Shown here in pieces: positions 11,942 to 24,143 of a stretch of DNA of 64,000 bases. The translations under genes and the position numbers were made by a program. Source of the DNA: Eucalyptus grandis (taxonomy: Eukaryota; Streptophyta; Magnoliopsida; Myrtales; Myrtaceae); the NCBI RefSeq assembly GCF_016545825.1, contig NC_052613.1, positions 41,026,112 to 41,090,111 on the forward strand, written 5' to 3'. Numbering within the stretch: position 1 is the first letter of the stretch; each line of letters begins with the position of its first letter. Below the pieces are notes generated by a model. It was not told the origin of the DNA. It searched no databases and worked only from the letters and a program-made list of their open reading frames with translations.

Positions 11942-12110
11942 TTTCCCGTTCGCGGCGAATCGCCGGAGGTGAAGCTTCAAGAAGAACGGAGCGAGCTTCA
12001 ACAGTCCACAGAGAGGGAGAGAGAGAGAGTGGCCCAATCGCGCAGCGTCTTCTCGTTCGATGTTCAGGGGCCGTGAATTGGGCCCGTTGAAATGATGGGC
12101 GGGCCTCGAT
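11942..12110 (-). promoter_or_regulatory. Leader/promoter of phosphatase copy A with site II boxes
   Basis: Upstream of the ATG lie a CT-rich leader (GAGAGAGA on the plus strand near 12010-12030) and GGCCCA boxes at about 12031-12036 and 12078-12086. Site II (TGGGCC/GGCCCA) boxes are typical of plant promoters of mitochondrial and housekeeping genes and bind TCP factors. No TATA box is evident. The arrangement is kept in copy B. The assignment is from motif and position only. Confidence 0.4.
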
Positions 12111-15100
12111 AGCGGATCGGCCTTTCATTCGGATCCGAGCTCAATGGTTAAGCTTGATTTTGGTGAACGTTTTTGGGCTCTTTTCTTTAGTTCTTTCATT
12201 TTTGTTGTATTTTTCTCTTTAGGCCTAGTAATTCGGGCTCCTTGTCTCGGAACCTCTCCAGAGAATCGTTAACTGCATCTTTGGTGCACCTGGTGCATGT
12301 ACGTATAGAAATTCTCAATTGGCTAGTCGTAAATGGCCCCACCCTTGGACTATGAGACCAATGGTTATCCCAAACCTACACGGACATGTAGACAGTGATT
12401 CTTAAATATTGAAAAATAGGGTGTGATACGATGAAATAGGATCCAATGGAGACAGACACAAAAAATAAACGCAGTGCTTCTTTTTTTTTTTTTAATTTCC
12501 TTGTAGCGTAGTTTGGATTAGTTGTGCAAATACTTGTACGATATGAGACACACCCCGATTATAGAACAAAGTCACTTTGTCTGGTTTTTCCCTTTTCATG
12601 CTTTGCCCTCTGACTAATTTAAAGATGTTGCAAGAAGTCTTGTAAAAATGTGAAGTCCTACTCTTTTCATGGCTATATTTGATGTGAAGAACTAACGCAT
12701 CGAGCACCTACGACACCACTATTCTAGCATGTCTTTTTTTTTTTTTTTATGAAAATATCATAGTGTGTGTTTGACGACTCAAAGTCTAAGGGGATAAACT
12801 TCTGGTGGGGGACCGAGAAAAACAATCGGGGGGGAAATTATTACACGCTTCACAAACTATATAAACCAATATCATATCAGTCATTAATCGGATAGATCTC
12901 ACTATGAGTTTCGATGTGTGAATTATTGAACAAAATTTCGACATGTGACTTATAGGCCATATGATACCTTTTCATACAAAATGGAGTTACAGCCTTGACC
13001 GGGCAACGAAAATTCACACTATCATCCACAATCGAGTCCACAAAAATTTATTTCAAAGCCGATCCAGCTAAGGTAAAAGAGATCCGCAACCAATTCATTT
13101 CTCTTTTTGAGTATTCTAAAACGTCGGAAAAATAACTTTAAAGTAATCATCTGTCTTTGATGTGCAAATCAAAAAACTACTTGTCTTAATCCTCGTGCTG
13201 GTCCATCTTTATCTATATCTCTCTTATGGTCCCATGACTCGTGTCCGAACAATGTAAAAAACAGCCTGTCCCCAACTAATCAGGACGATGAAATCGAGTA
13301 AGTAGAATCGTACCCGTAATGACGAAAACCAAGTTCTTGACCGGTGGAGTGAAGGAGCTTTTCTTAGTGGCAAAGCAATAAATTTGAGACGAGGGACCCA
13401 AAAAGCAAGGAAGCGACGCGAGCACTAGAAGTAGAAGCGCAGCACGGTGAGCAAAGGCCTTAATATTCAAAAGACAACGTGGAAAAAACGACGTAATAGC
13501 AACTCCACTACCTCGTCGTTGTCGGCCATGATCGGGTCCGCGAGGAATTCTAAGCATTCCCCCCTGATTTGATCTACCATCACAATCGTTTTCTCTCTCT
13601 CTCTCTTTTAATTTTCTTTCGATCTTTGTGGACTTCCGAGTCTGTCGCGTGACCCTTGCTCGTGGCCACAATGATTCCGATGCCTTGAAAGAAGACCGCT
13701 TCTCATCGGATAAACATGACATCTCGGGCTTATAGAGATGGAAATGGAACGATACCATGACGAAGCATTCTAAATGGGAGGGACGTTGCTTTCTTATCTT
13801 GTAAAATATCAGTTTGAATCTTCAGGGGAAGACGTGGCCGCTAGAAAATTTACACCAATGCTATAAGGTACAAAAACCAAAGATTTTTACTTACTTATCT
13901 GAAGATAAAAGAAGAAGAAAAAACGGCATTATAATCTCGACTGAGGAATTGATTATCGAAGATGACAATTTTATATTTTAAGGAGGGAATCGAGAAACAA
14001 TTAAAAAAAAAATGGGTGATTTGATCTGGTTGGTATGGTTGACCATTAAAGAAAACAAAAGTTGATAAATGTCAAAGGAAGAAGACAAACAAGGCCTTCA
14101 ACCCGTTCACTTTATTGGAAAATGTTTGACATCAATGGTAAAAATCAAGCCTAATTTGTATTCATTTCATTTTCTCGAAAACTTGACTGAAAATGTTCTA
14201 TGAGCGCAATGTTATGCTGTATTTATTAATGTTTAATTTGATCATTGAATTTCATTTAGTTCAATTTAACGTAGTTGCACCACTTGAATCGAACCAATTG
14301 AATCATCCTAGTCAATTAGATTTTACTAGTATTTGATATGAGAATCTAACTCAGTCACGGAACCACATTTGCTTATGTGGGTATACACATTAGTAGCTAC
14401 GTTGGCAAATTCTAGAATAAATGATGCCAACTAATTGGATGCACGTATAAGAATCAGTTGGATTGGATGATGGCACAGTTGGAGTTAAAAGAGGTCAATG
14501 ATTTCATTATTTTAATTAGCTTGTTCAGCACTTGCACAAATAAAGTAAGTTGGACTTGTCGGAAGTAGGGTTACATTCGACGCATCGGAAGGTTCTTCAA
14601 GTGGACTACCCTATGATTTATTAGGAGAAGATGCCATAGTAGACAAGGCTAAAGTGGTAAAGTGAAAATGATTCTTGTCAAAAATTTCATAACCAGAAAT
14701 GACCATTTTTTCTCATCATAGGAAAAAAAAAAGCATCAATGCCCTTTATGCTCACAAGATTAACCATCAAATATACGTCTTCGCCTTTGGGTTAACTTTC
14801 TGCTCGCTCTTTTGTTGACATTTATGTGAGATGTACATCCAAAGGATCTCATGATGAAAGAGTTAGGTGACTTCCTTGTACTTATCACCAGAATTTGCAC
14901 TTGTTGGGAATATGTGATGACAAAGACTGTTGGGAAACATCAGTGAAAGTCCCAACTCTTTAATGTCTCCATGCTTCCATTTAACAACTCTGTTTTAAGA
15001 TACAGCGTGAGGACATGATAATTGCTGCTCCACTTCAATAGCAGAGCAAGACGTTCGTAATGATGCGGAGCAAGATTCACTGCCATCCTCACTTTTGGAA

Positions 15101-15370
15101 ACCTTAATCCGTAATTGATGGCGTAAGGTCATCAAACTCTCAAAGGACTAAAACTAGTACAATGGAGTGGAAAGTCATCAACAAAGCTGGAGATTAACTA
15201 GAATCGGAAACAAAAGTTACTTAAGGAAATCCCCAATAATCAACCTAAACTCAAAGAAGCAATAACCATCAAGTACTCCCTATATATTCGGTTCTTCCCC
15301 AATTTGGCTAAAAATAGTAGTTGTGCCCCGGAAAATACGGAAAGATTCAGCCATGCCAAAGGTTTGCTAA
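12111..15370. other. Non-coding block upstream of phosphatase copy A
   Basis: Matches 49890-53830 in copy B closely. It contains a T-run (12480-12493) and a CT tract near 13590. A 160-codon minus-strand frame (13276-13758) is broken in copy B by a longer CT tract and so is not conserved. No gene recognised. Confidence 0.6.
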
Positions 15371-16512
15371 GGCCCTGTTTGGCAACACTCCAAACAGTGA
15401 TTATTTCTGATTTTTGTTCCCCGGAATCGCCTGGGACGAGAATCGCGTTTGGTAAAAATTTTGTTCCCGGAACAAATTTGTTCCTTAATCGCTTTTGGAG
15501 TAGATTTGAGAATCAAAAAAATTTGATTCTACGTCCGAGAATCAAAAAAGAATCAACACGATAAAACTCTTCTTCTTTCCTTCCGCCATCACGCGACCGT
15601 CGCCACCGCCGCCGCCGCCGTCCGCCGCCGCCGCCACCACGCCGTCCGCTGCCGCCGGTCCGGCGAGCCGCCGGAGGCTCGCCCGGCCAGGGCGAGGTCC
15701 GGCGATCTCGCCGGGAGGCTCACTGCCGCCGGGACCGGCGAGCTCGCCGGAGGCTCGCCCGCCCACCGGCGAGGTCCGGCGAGCTCGCCGAGGCTCGCCT
15801 GCCATTGGCGAGCCTCGCCGAGCCTCCGCGAGCCTCGCGGGCCGGGCGAGGCCCGCCGGCCACCGCCGAGCTCGCCTAGCTCGACCGGGCCAAGCGGCCC
15901 GCCCGCCCCGCGAGGCCCGCCCGTCCACCGGCGAGGCGAGGCCGAGGCTCGCCGGGCTAGGCGAGGCCCGCCTAGCCACCGGCCGGGCTCGCCTAGCTCC
16001 GACCGGGGCCGGGCGGCCTCGCCCAACCCCGCGAGCCTCACCTGCCCGGCGAGGCCCGCCGTCCACCGCGACGCCGGCCTCGCTGATCCGGGAGGCCGAG
16101 CCTCTGGCGAGGCCGGGCGAGCGTCGCCTGGCAACTGGGCGAGGCCGCGGCGACGCTTGGCCGACGAGGGCCGGCCGCGAGGGCCGGGCGACGCTCCGGT
16201 GAGGTCGCCGCCATCTCATCGCGGTCGCCGGTCCGGCGACCGGCCACAAGAAGAAAAGAAAAATAGGAGAAAAAGGAAAAATGAAAAGAAAAAATGAAAA
16301 AAGAAAAGGAAAAAAGGAAAAAGGTCAAAAAAGAAAAAAAAAGTAGAAAAAATTATTTAAAAATAAAAAAATAATTTGGAACAGAATCAATGGACACGTT
16401 ATCAAACGCAATTCTATTCCGTAATCAAAATTTTATACAGCTTACCAAACACATTTTTTTACTCGTAATCGGTTAAATGTAATCAAAATAATAATTTCTT
16501 GTCGAAATGGTC
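15371..16512. mobile_element. Harbinger-like element with a GC-rich minisatellite core
   Basis: The left end GGCCCTGTTTGGCAAC and the complement of the right end GACCATTTCGACAAG are imperfect inverted repeats, flanked by TAA (15368-15370 and 16513-16515). Copy B lacks the element: CCAAAGGAAAGGCCG near 53825 replaces it. The arms are AT-rich with CCGGAATCG and GGAACAGAATC-type motifs. The core (about 15590-16240) is extremely GC-rich and consists of diverged GCGAGGCTCGCCG-type short repeats. These leave long open frames on several strands (up to 235 codons) with only Gly/Ala/Arg/Pro-biased translations, judged spurious. No transposase. Confidence 0.75.
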
Positions 16513-16515
16513 TAA

Positions 16516-17879
16516 GGAAACGCGCCGAAGGCAGCCTTTTCGGGCCGTTCTTGTCCGTGAATTCCGTAATCACTTTACTGTGTTCTTCTTATGGGGAACG
16601 AGGAATGTTTTTCCCCCATTAAAAAGAACAAGCATCGTCACCGTCTTCCGTTAAAACTTTGACATTCTCTGAACTAAGTCGCCGGGATGGCGCGAAATGG
16701 TAGATCAACCGGCAAAAACCTAGAAAGCGGTCAAGTCTCGACTGAAAGAAAAAGGGCAAAAGAAAAAGCTGCAAAAAGGTTACAAAGGTCGTAATCATCG
16801 TGACATCACTGCCCATTCACTTCGAGGTTCAGAAGCATACGGAGCGCTCAAAACTTAGTCAGGCCCGTCTAATCCAAAGCGATTTCGCTTCCGGTGACAG
16901 AAACAGAACCGAAAGTGCAAAACAAGAAAACAGGGCAAGTCATCGAGAAGAGGGGCACAGCGAAAGAAAAGGCGTATTTCATCTGGACAATGTCAAGGAC
17001 CACACTCCTTTCTCAAGATAAAGGAGTTGGACCCTAATGAGCAATTTTCAAATTCATTTTTAGCCTTGGAAAATTAAGAGAGAAAACAAATTCCCCACAA
17101 AAGTGGCTTCCTATCATGCATGATTTTGAAATGCTAACATTTTGCTAGGCCGAAGAGATGGACCTCGCAAAATGGAAGATTATAAGTGATTGGAAGATTA
17201 TCCATGCTGACACCTCAAAACACTTAATGTAATATTTGGTTAAAGGTCATGGAATCATGAAAGGAATTCCAAACCGTAAAATCAAATAGAGGACAATAAT
17301 CGGAAAAATGTTCAGGGATCTTATGTGGTTCTTTATCCTGTTTTTATCCCTAGTTTTCCGTTATTCGCTTTGTATACATTGATTGGAGACGCATTTCCTT
17401 TCTTACACATACAACATATATGTTAAAATACATATATGTTATTTTAAGAGATGGGCTTCATTCGGTGAGCATAATTGAACATGGAATTCCACCCTGACCC
17501 CAACCTAAGAAAAGAATTTCTAAATCAATTTGGTAATTTAGACTTTTTTTTTGTTTCGCAAAAAATAAATAATTCGATAAATTTTTTCCTAAAGACAATC
17601 GTTTATATCACTCAAGTAATTATTTAATAAGAAATTTTTTTATTATTCATAATAATTTATGTCTTAATACTTTTCGTAGAAGGTAAACAAATTTTTAATT
17701 CGTTTATTTTTATAAGCAATATATTTAATTATTTTTATGAAATGTATTTTAAATCATTCTCTTAATCAAAGATACACTCCCTTTACATCTGTGCTATAGT
17801 TCCATCTCCATTCTCGATCGTATTATTTAATCATCCGAGCCAAAAGTAAAGCAAAATATCTATGTGCTCTAAATAGGCA
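16516..17879. other. End of copy A and AT-rich flank
   Basis: 16516-16965 matches copy B (53840-54268). 17000-17300 resembles 5375-5760, including the left part of the MITE, so it belongs to the older duplication. Beyond that is AT-rich sequence. No gene seen. Confidence 0.5.
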
Positions 17880-19680
17880 ATAGTACTCCAGCTTTTCATC
17901 AGCCAACATTAGTTTTTCTCATGGACCAATGGCATCTGTTTTTTTGGTCATCGTAGTCAAAAGCTAAATTGGAAATTAGAACATCTTTTGAATGGAGGAG
18001 ATTATGTAAAGCCAAAAGAAGCAACATAGACGGACCATTTTTCTTAGCCATCGCATCAACAAACAAACGGATAAAATTATGGAGATGCAATCCTATTTTG
18101 ATGACAGCTTAGTAATGTACTAATTGCTGGCCAACGGAAGCATGTGATCATCGTCTTTTACCAAGACAATAAATGATTAGATAGACTCGTTGATGACATG
18201 GAAGTGACAAGCGGTACTTCCACTAGTGCATCTACTTTCAGACAAGGATGGATTCCCATTATATTATTTCGTGCCTTGGCCCTACAATAAGGCGCAAGGG
18301 AGAGCATTAAATTCCAAAAATAAGCTTATTGACATTTCTCTATCGGGCACTTAAATCGGAAGAAAAACAGTGTCGTCTTATCATGTCATGCTGTCGTCAT
18401 TACACTTAAATAGTCGAAAATAATTGAAACTCCACATTAGATAAATTCAATGAGATTTAGCTTAAATGTTTTATTGCATTTTCCCTTGTAAGTTTAAGAC
18501 TACGTTATTTCAGATAAAAATTTTATACCTTGATAGGTTTGAAATTCCAGTATAATAATTTTAGGACAGATTATGCAATTATCTTGGAAATATGACAATT
18601 CGATTTTCTCAATCTCGTGCTCACACTTAACTCAATACAATATATATACTCGCATCAGACTCGATCCAATTCTAATATTAAAAATTAAATTATAGTGTAA
18701 AGCTTCAAACTCCATCTCAAGTTCTCATAAAAAATTTCAAAAATAATGATTCTTTTTTCATTGTCCTTAGTAAAAACCTTTAAATTACTAACAAGGCTCG
18801 CAAGTCACATTATTGTAGTATTACAAAATTTGACACCTCCAACATAGGCAATCCATATTGTTAGGCCCAAATACATAAAAGAAGGGGTGAAGTGTTTTTT
18901 TATACATATAAAAATATTTATGTTTCTAGAACCAGCAACTTACTTTAAATATATATATATATGCAATTAAACTGTTAATTTGCAATAAGAAACTCATAGA
19001 GTTTAGGGAAAAAAGAAATTACAAAAGCTATTTATAGAGTTACAATTAAGATATGCTTTCTCTTCTAGCTCTAGCAGCCCCATTAGATTGAAATTCACTA
19101 CTTCAGCCAATAGTGCAATTGCCAAGAACTTTGTATTACGCGGACTCAACTCCTCCGACGGCTATCTCACTATAGACTAAATAATTATTAGATCTCTTTC
19201 AATAGCCATTCTCACACCTTGTGCACACAACATGGTAGACATATTCTCCCCCAAAATTATTTAACCACACTTCTAAGTGTTTACAAATAATCATTCACAT
19301 ATTTCATCTCTTACCTAAACAATTGCATTCTCTCTAAGCACGACCACTTCTTCCGTGTGTATACAAATGATTTTGGCACCCTTGCTAACTTTTAGGATCA
19401 AAACTAAATAGGTTATAATGAAACAGCAAACAAATAGATCTCAAGAACACTAAATGTGTTTCGATTTTTCTTGTTGCAAGCATTCAATCACAAGCTACGT
19501 TCTACTCATAGTTTGTCCTCATAGGCCTCCAAAAACAACCCTCCTGTTTCAACCATCTGATTCAAGTCGATCACAGAATGAGTTTCATTTCATCACACGG
19601 AAAAGAGACATTTGGAGGGCGTACTTAGAGATCATCAACAAATGAAAAAAACAAAATGATAAGGAGAGTGAGTAGAAGTT

Positions 19681-19897
19681 TTTTTTTTTTTTTTTTTGAC
19701 CCAGGGAACCCGCACATCGTACCAACACGGACAGCCCGACAAGCCCGGGGGGTAAACCCTGGGATGATGCTAGCGAAGGACCCACCACCCCGACGTCGCA
19801 TTAAAGATCCCGTGCGGCCAGCGGGATTCAAACTCCTCTCCTCTGGCAAAGGATCATGGGAGCTCTTATCCAACTAGGTCACCATAGACGGTGGTGG
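19681..19897 (-). mobile_element. tRNA-derived SINE, 217 bp
   Basis: A T-run (the poly-A tail of a minus-strand insertion) starts the element. It is flanked by a perfect 17-bp target duplication, GAGAGTGAGTAGAAGTT, at 19664-19680 and 19898-19914. On the minus strand the 5' region has an A-box-like TGGTGACCTAGTTGG and, downstream, a B-box-like GTTTGAATCC, the two internal RNA polymerase III promoter boxes. Repeat copy C2 has a single diverged version of the site near 31265-31285. Confidence 0.88.
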
Positions 19898-20881
19898 GAG
19901 AGTGAGTAGAAGTTGGTAAGTTTATAAATTGACTTATTATAGTGTTTGCAATTTATTTACAATGCTTGTAAAATTTCCAAAGAGTTGGTTATTCTTTAAT
20001 TCATTTCAAAGTTGGTAAATTTCTAACTGCATTGATAAGTTATTAATAGGTTATTTGGCAATCAAATTGACAGTCATGCTTTTTTGTTATCAACTGTACT
20101 AGATATTAATGTTGGCTGGGTCTGCCTGTGTGGGGCTCGATTAACATTAATAAATAAAAGAAAATGTCAAAAAGTCAAAAATGCAATAAAGGAAAAGAAA
20201 GGCAGGCTGCTTATTCGGAGAAGACGGGAAAAGGGCTGCGACATCCGGTCTAGAATGGAAGGCCAAATATTGTCGAAATTGACCTAAATTTCAATATATT
20301 GTTATAAGACCGAGACGGATGAGTTGAGACAGGTGAGTCCATTAGTTTCATTTGTTGATTGGTTTTGTTCATTGAACACTTTTTCTAAATTATCTCAAAT
20401 TTCTCCAATCACAATTAGGGCTTCTTACTTCATACATATTAATCTGCTTCTACAGTGACGAAATGTCAGTGTATTGTTGATATTGAATCTCTAATATATT
20501 ACTAAAGAAGAACCTCTATGTATCTTACTATTTTTTGTGATTAGTAAAAAATTTTGAATCGTCCATGATTTTTTTTGCATTGAATTTTCCACGTAAACTT
20601 GTCGCGTTTGCTTTTGTCTGTTTTTATCATTTTGGCATTATTTTTATTCATTACGAGGTTATATTGCGGGAATATATTGCCTGTTATTACAGGGGTTGAG
20701 TCGATTTTGGTCCATTTAATCTTGGGAAGAAATTGATTCTACATTAGGTTGATGAATTGTTGCCGGTTCTCTCGAACTTTGTATCAATAATTTCGGAAAT
20801 CCATCAAGTAAGGGAAATTTTCCGCACTTTCCTTTGACTGACCCTGCACTCAGTCCCGAAAGCTTGCGTCAGCCACATCTC

Positions 20882-21081
20882 TGATTTTTTGTCTCATCGA
20901 CCAAGAGCATTTGATTTTATGGTCTTCGTCGTCGTGAAAAAATATGATTTCTGTCCCAATCGCGTCCTCATCGGCGTCTTTGATTTTTTTGTCTCATCGA
21001 CCAATAGCATATGATTTCATGGTCTCCGTCGTCGTGAGAAAATATCATTTATGCCCCAGTCGTGTCCTCATCGGCCCAAAG
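20882..21081. repeat. Two tandem units of 100 bp
   Basis: GTCTCATCGACCAAGAGCAT at 20891 recurs as GTCTCATCGACCAATAGCAT at 20991, and the similarity runs through TCCTCATCGGC in both units. A third diverged relative lies at about 22990-23050, just upstream of the TIR pseudogene. Confidence 0.8.
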
Positions 21082-21746
21082 CATTTTGCTTGCCTTTCCC
21101 AGAACTACTCCATTATTGCCTCGAAAATGTTGACGCAGCCAACATTCTACGACTTTTAGCCATTTCGTCTTCACCTATCGGAGGGATGATCCAGTCCAAA
21201 ATGTTGTCCAGCAAATTCCTTGTTCTCCCCCATTTTTTTAAGTTGATAATTTTATGCTCAAATGAAAATCCTAATCAGCTACTCCTGATCAAATATTGCT
21301 ATTTCCCTCTCCTCTTTCAATATAGTCCGATTCGAGTCGATAGCAAAGAGAAAAGAGGGCATGTCTCGATAGCAATTATAGAGCGCTTCTGTGCGTACCG
21401 TGTTTAGAGATCATCAAAAAATGAAATATCTAACATAATAAGGAGAGCGAGTAGATTAGTATCAACTTCAATTGAACACTGCAACTTGGAACCGTCGTGC
21501 GTAGATTTGAGTTCAGAAAAGGTCCAATCAGAACAGTTCAAGTTAAAGTTAAAGAGATCTTTTTGAGATCTTTTTCTTTATTTGTTTATTTAAGTTAAAC
21601 AGAACAAGCCGGCTATGTTGTGAGTGGAATACGCGTTTGTGGAATACGCATTTCCCAAATATCTATTCCACCCTTCCCTCTCCCTCAACAAACATTTTTT
21701 TCATTGCATCTACAAATTCCACAGTAACAGGCTCCTCATATTATCG

Positions 21747-22905
21747 GGCAAAAGAACGCTTCAAGTGCCATAACTTTGGCTAAAGAGATACTTAAGTGCC
21801 ATAACTTACGAAAGGTACACTTAAGTGTCACATTCGAAGAAAACGGATCACTTAAGTGTCACTCCGGCCAAAGTCCGGCAACGCCAACGTGTTCCGGTGA
21901 ACCGCGCCCAAAACGATGTCGTTTTGCACGCGGCGACGTGGCCAAAACGGCGTCGTTTTGGGCTGACGTGGTAAAAAAATTAAAAAATTAATTAAATTAA
22001 ATTTAGTTAAAATATTTAAAATAATAATTTTAAAATTAAATTTAGTTGAAATATTAAAAAAAAAATTAAAAAAAAAGGAAAGTGGGGAGGCGACGAGGAT
22101 TAGCCCTCGCCGCCGCCGCCGAAGGCCCGGCGATGGCGGGGGAGGGTCGGCCGGGGTCACCGAGCCCGGCCGGGGGTCGGCGACCACGACCGACCGACGG
22201 CAAGGGCTTGCGAGCCCTCGCCGGATCCGGGCAAGGGCCACGACCCTCCCCGGATCGTGGCGAGGGCTCACGGCCCTCACCCAAATCCGACGAAGGCCGC
22301 AAGCCCTCGCCCAGCAAGGGTCCCTCCTCCCCGATCGAGCCAAGGGCTGCCGCTCGCCGGGCGACCCCCGGCGGGCGGCGGCCAAGGCGCCGAGGGCCGC
22401 CGACCCTCATCGGATCTTGGCGAGGGCTGCGACCCTCGCCCTCGCCGCCGGTTGGCGGGGTCGCCGCCCCAGCCGGGCCCGGCGACCCGGCCGACCCTCC
22501 CCCCGCCGTTGTCGGCCCTTCCCGGCGGCGGCGGGGCGGCGGCGACGGTGGCGGCTAAGGGCTAATCCCCCAACCGCCTCCCACCCTTTCCTTTTTTAAA
22601 TTTTTTTTCAAAAATTTATTAATTTTTTAATATTTCAACTAAATTTAAATTTTAAAATTATTAAATTTAAATATTTAAATAAATTTAATTAATTAATTAT
22701 TTTATTTTATTTTGCCACATCAGCCAAAATAACGCCGTTTTGGCCACGTCGCCGTAAAACGGCGTCTCATTTTGAGCTCGGTTCGCGGAAAAGTGCCACA
22801 TCAACATTTTGGCCGGATTGGCACTCAAATGATCCATTTTACTCCGATTTTGGCACTTAAGTGTCCCTTTGGCCAAAGTTAAGGCACTCCAGGGGTCCGC
22901 ACGTC
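21747..22905. mobile_element. Mutator-like non-autonomous element with long TIRs and GC core
   Basis: It is flanked by a perfect 10-bp target duplication CATATTATCG (21737-21746 and 22906-22915). Long terminal inverted repeats share AGTGCC, TAACTTTGGC, ACACTTAAGTG, GTGGCCAAAACGGCGT and then AT-rich inner arms (AAATTTAGTTGAAATATT in both, inverted). The core (22080-22590) is very GC-rich and is delimited by inverted copies of GATTAGCCCT. Open frames of up to 177 codons cross the core and arms on both strands but are low-complexity and overlapping, so they are not called as genes. No MURA transposase. Confidence 0.85.
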
Positions 22906-23183
22906 CATATTATCGTCAGTCAACTTCATCTATTTTCATAATATTTTAAGAATTCGAATGGTATGTTCACCTAGCAATTTGGTCTTTTGTTTACTTCGAT
23001 TATCATGGACTAATAGCATTTGATTTTATGGTCTTCGTAGTCGTAGTAAAATACTGTGACTTTCTGATTCAACCATATTCTTGTAGACCCATGGCATTTA
23101 AATTGGTATTCTTATAACCACTCCATCACTTTGTTAAGAACATCCAGTCAGAGAAAGAGAGAAAGAGAGAGATCCACCAAGCA

Positions 23184-23520
23184 ATGCCAGCTACTGCTAT
23201 GGTGAGCTCAGACGCAAGGACGTCATGGGGGAGCGAATATCAAGTGTTTCTAAGCTTTAGAGGACCTAACACTCGAATTAGACTCAGTGACTACCTCTAC
23301 CATAGCTTAACTTATGTTGGAATAAGTGTCTTTCGAGATTGAACAGCTACGTGTTGGTGAAAGGATCGACGCATTGCTTCAACGAGCAATCGACAACTCC
23401 AAGATCTACATACCCATTTTCTTTTGAACTTATGTTTTAAGCCCATTTGTTTTCGTGAGCTCACGCAGATTGTAGAAAAATCCAAATCAAAAGGCAATAG
23501 AGCAGTCCTTCAGCCGCGAC
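23184..23520 (+). pseudogene. TIR-domain fragment of a TIR-NBS-LRR resistance gene
   Basis: From the ATG at 23184 the frame reads a short leader and then SEYQVFLSFRGPNTRIRLSD, followed by YLYHSLTYVGISVFRD: the TIR box 1 and the following helix of plant immune receptors. A TGA follows directly after FRD. In a shifted frame the TIR sequence continues (RIDALLQRAIDNSKIYIPIF), is broken again by a stop, and resumes with FRELTQIVEKSKSKG. Similarity ends near 23520, where GC-richer unrelated DNA begins. NBS and LRR parts are absent. Intact proteins signal in effector-triggered immunity through TIR NADase activity; this fragment cannot. Confidence 0.85.
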
Positions 23521-23864
23521 AAGGCCAAGGTGAGGCTAGACTCGCCCAAATCTGGGAGAAGCCATCTTACTTGTGACCCTTGCCTAGGGTCATGACCCTC
23601 GCCAACCACTACAAGCAATCCAATGAGGAAGAAGAGGGAAAAAAAAAAGGAAAATTTAATAAAAAAAATATAAATTGTCATGTCGGTGTTGGTCGAACGC
23701 CCGACGTTCACATTAGTGCCAGTCATCAAAATTAATCGATGAACTGAATTGATATCAATGTAAAAAAATTTATGATCAAATTAATCTAATTAAAATGTTT
23801 ATAATTAAATTAGTATCAATAGGTTTGGAGCTTTTTTTTTTATCATTTTTCATTGCTATGGCAT

Positions 23865-24102
23865 CAACAAACAAACAAAGGGAGAAAATTATGGAGATGC
23901 AGGTGCCCTGAGCGCCGGCCGACAAAAGCACGTGATCATCATCTTTTAACGAGACAATGAATGATTGGATAGCCTCGTTGATGACATGGAAGTGACGAGT
24001 GGTAATTCCATTAGGGCATCTACTTCCGGAAAAGGATGGATTCCCACTTTTTTTCTTTTGTACATTGGCTTACAGTAAAGCGCAAGTGAGAGCATTAAAT
24101 TC

Positions 24103-24143
<41 letters not shown>

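Larger units (their letters stand above)
954..16965 (+). repeat. Segmental duplication, copy A
   Basis: This block aligns collinearly with 38845-54268 at an offset of about 37.8 kb. Long stretches are nearly identical: exon 3 of the phosphatase pseudogene is identical, and 11100-12100 matches 48900-49900 with only scattered changes. Similarity starts at the TTTTTTCAAACTTTC stretch near 960 and stops near 16965. Copy A carries two insertions that B lacks (6004-8345 and 15371-16512). It lacks the B insertions at 39661-40151 and 50722-51362 and the B-specific stretch 42620-43690. Divergence was not computed. Confidence 0.95.
17880..21450 (+). repeat. Repeat C, copy 1
   Basis: Aligns with 23865-24476 and, after the copia element, with 30046-31660. 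For example 18140-18260 matches 23930-24040 (TCGTTGATGACATGGAAGTGAC in both), 18820-18900 matches 30190-30260, and 20100-20170 matches 31470-31540. The region just before the TIR gene start at 22980-23050 resembles 20900-20930, so this repeat may be the flank of a former TIR-type resistance-gene cluster. No intact coding region. Confidence 0.75.

Noticed and set aside
13276..13758. 160-codon minus frame
   Set aside because: The copy B counterpart is split by a longer CT tract and small deletions, so the frame is not conserved.
15542..16249. Open frame of 235 codons (minus) and overlapping 181-codon frame
   Set aside because: Low-complexity Arg/Ala/Gly/Pro translation of a GC-rich minisatellite inside a transposable element; open in several frames at once and absent from copy B.
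21852..22558. Frames of 177 and 158 codons on both strands
   Set aside because: They cross the GC core and AT arms of a Mutator-like element; overlapping and compositionally biased.
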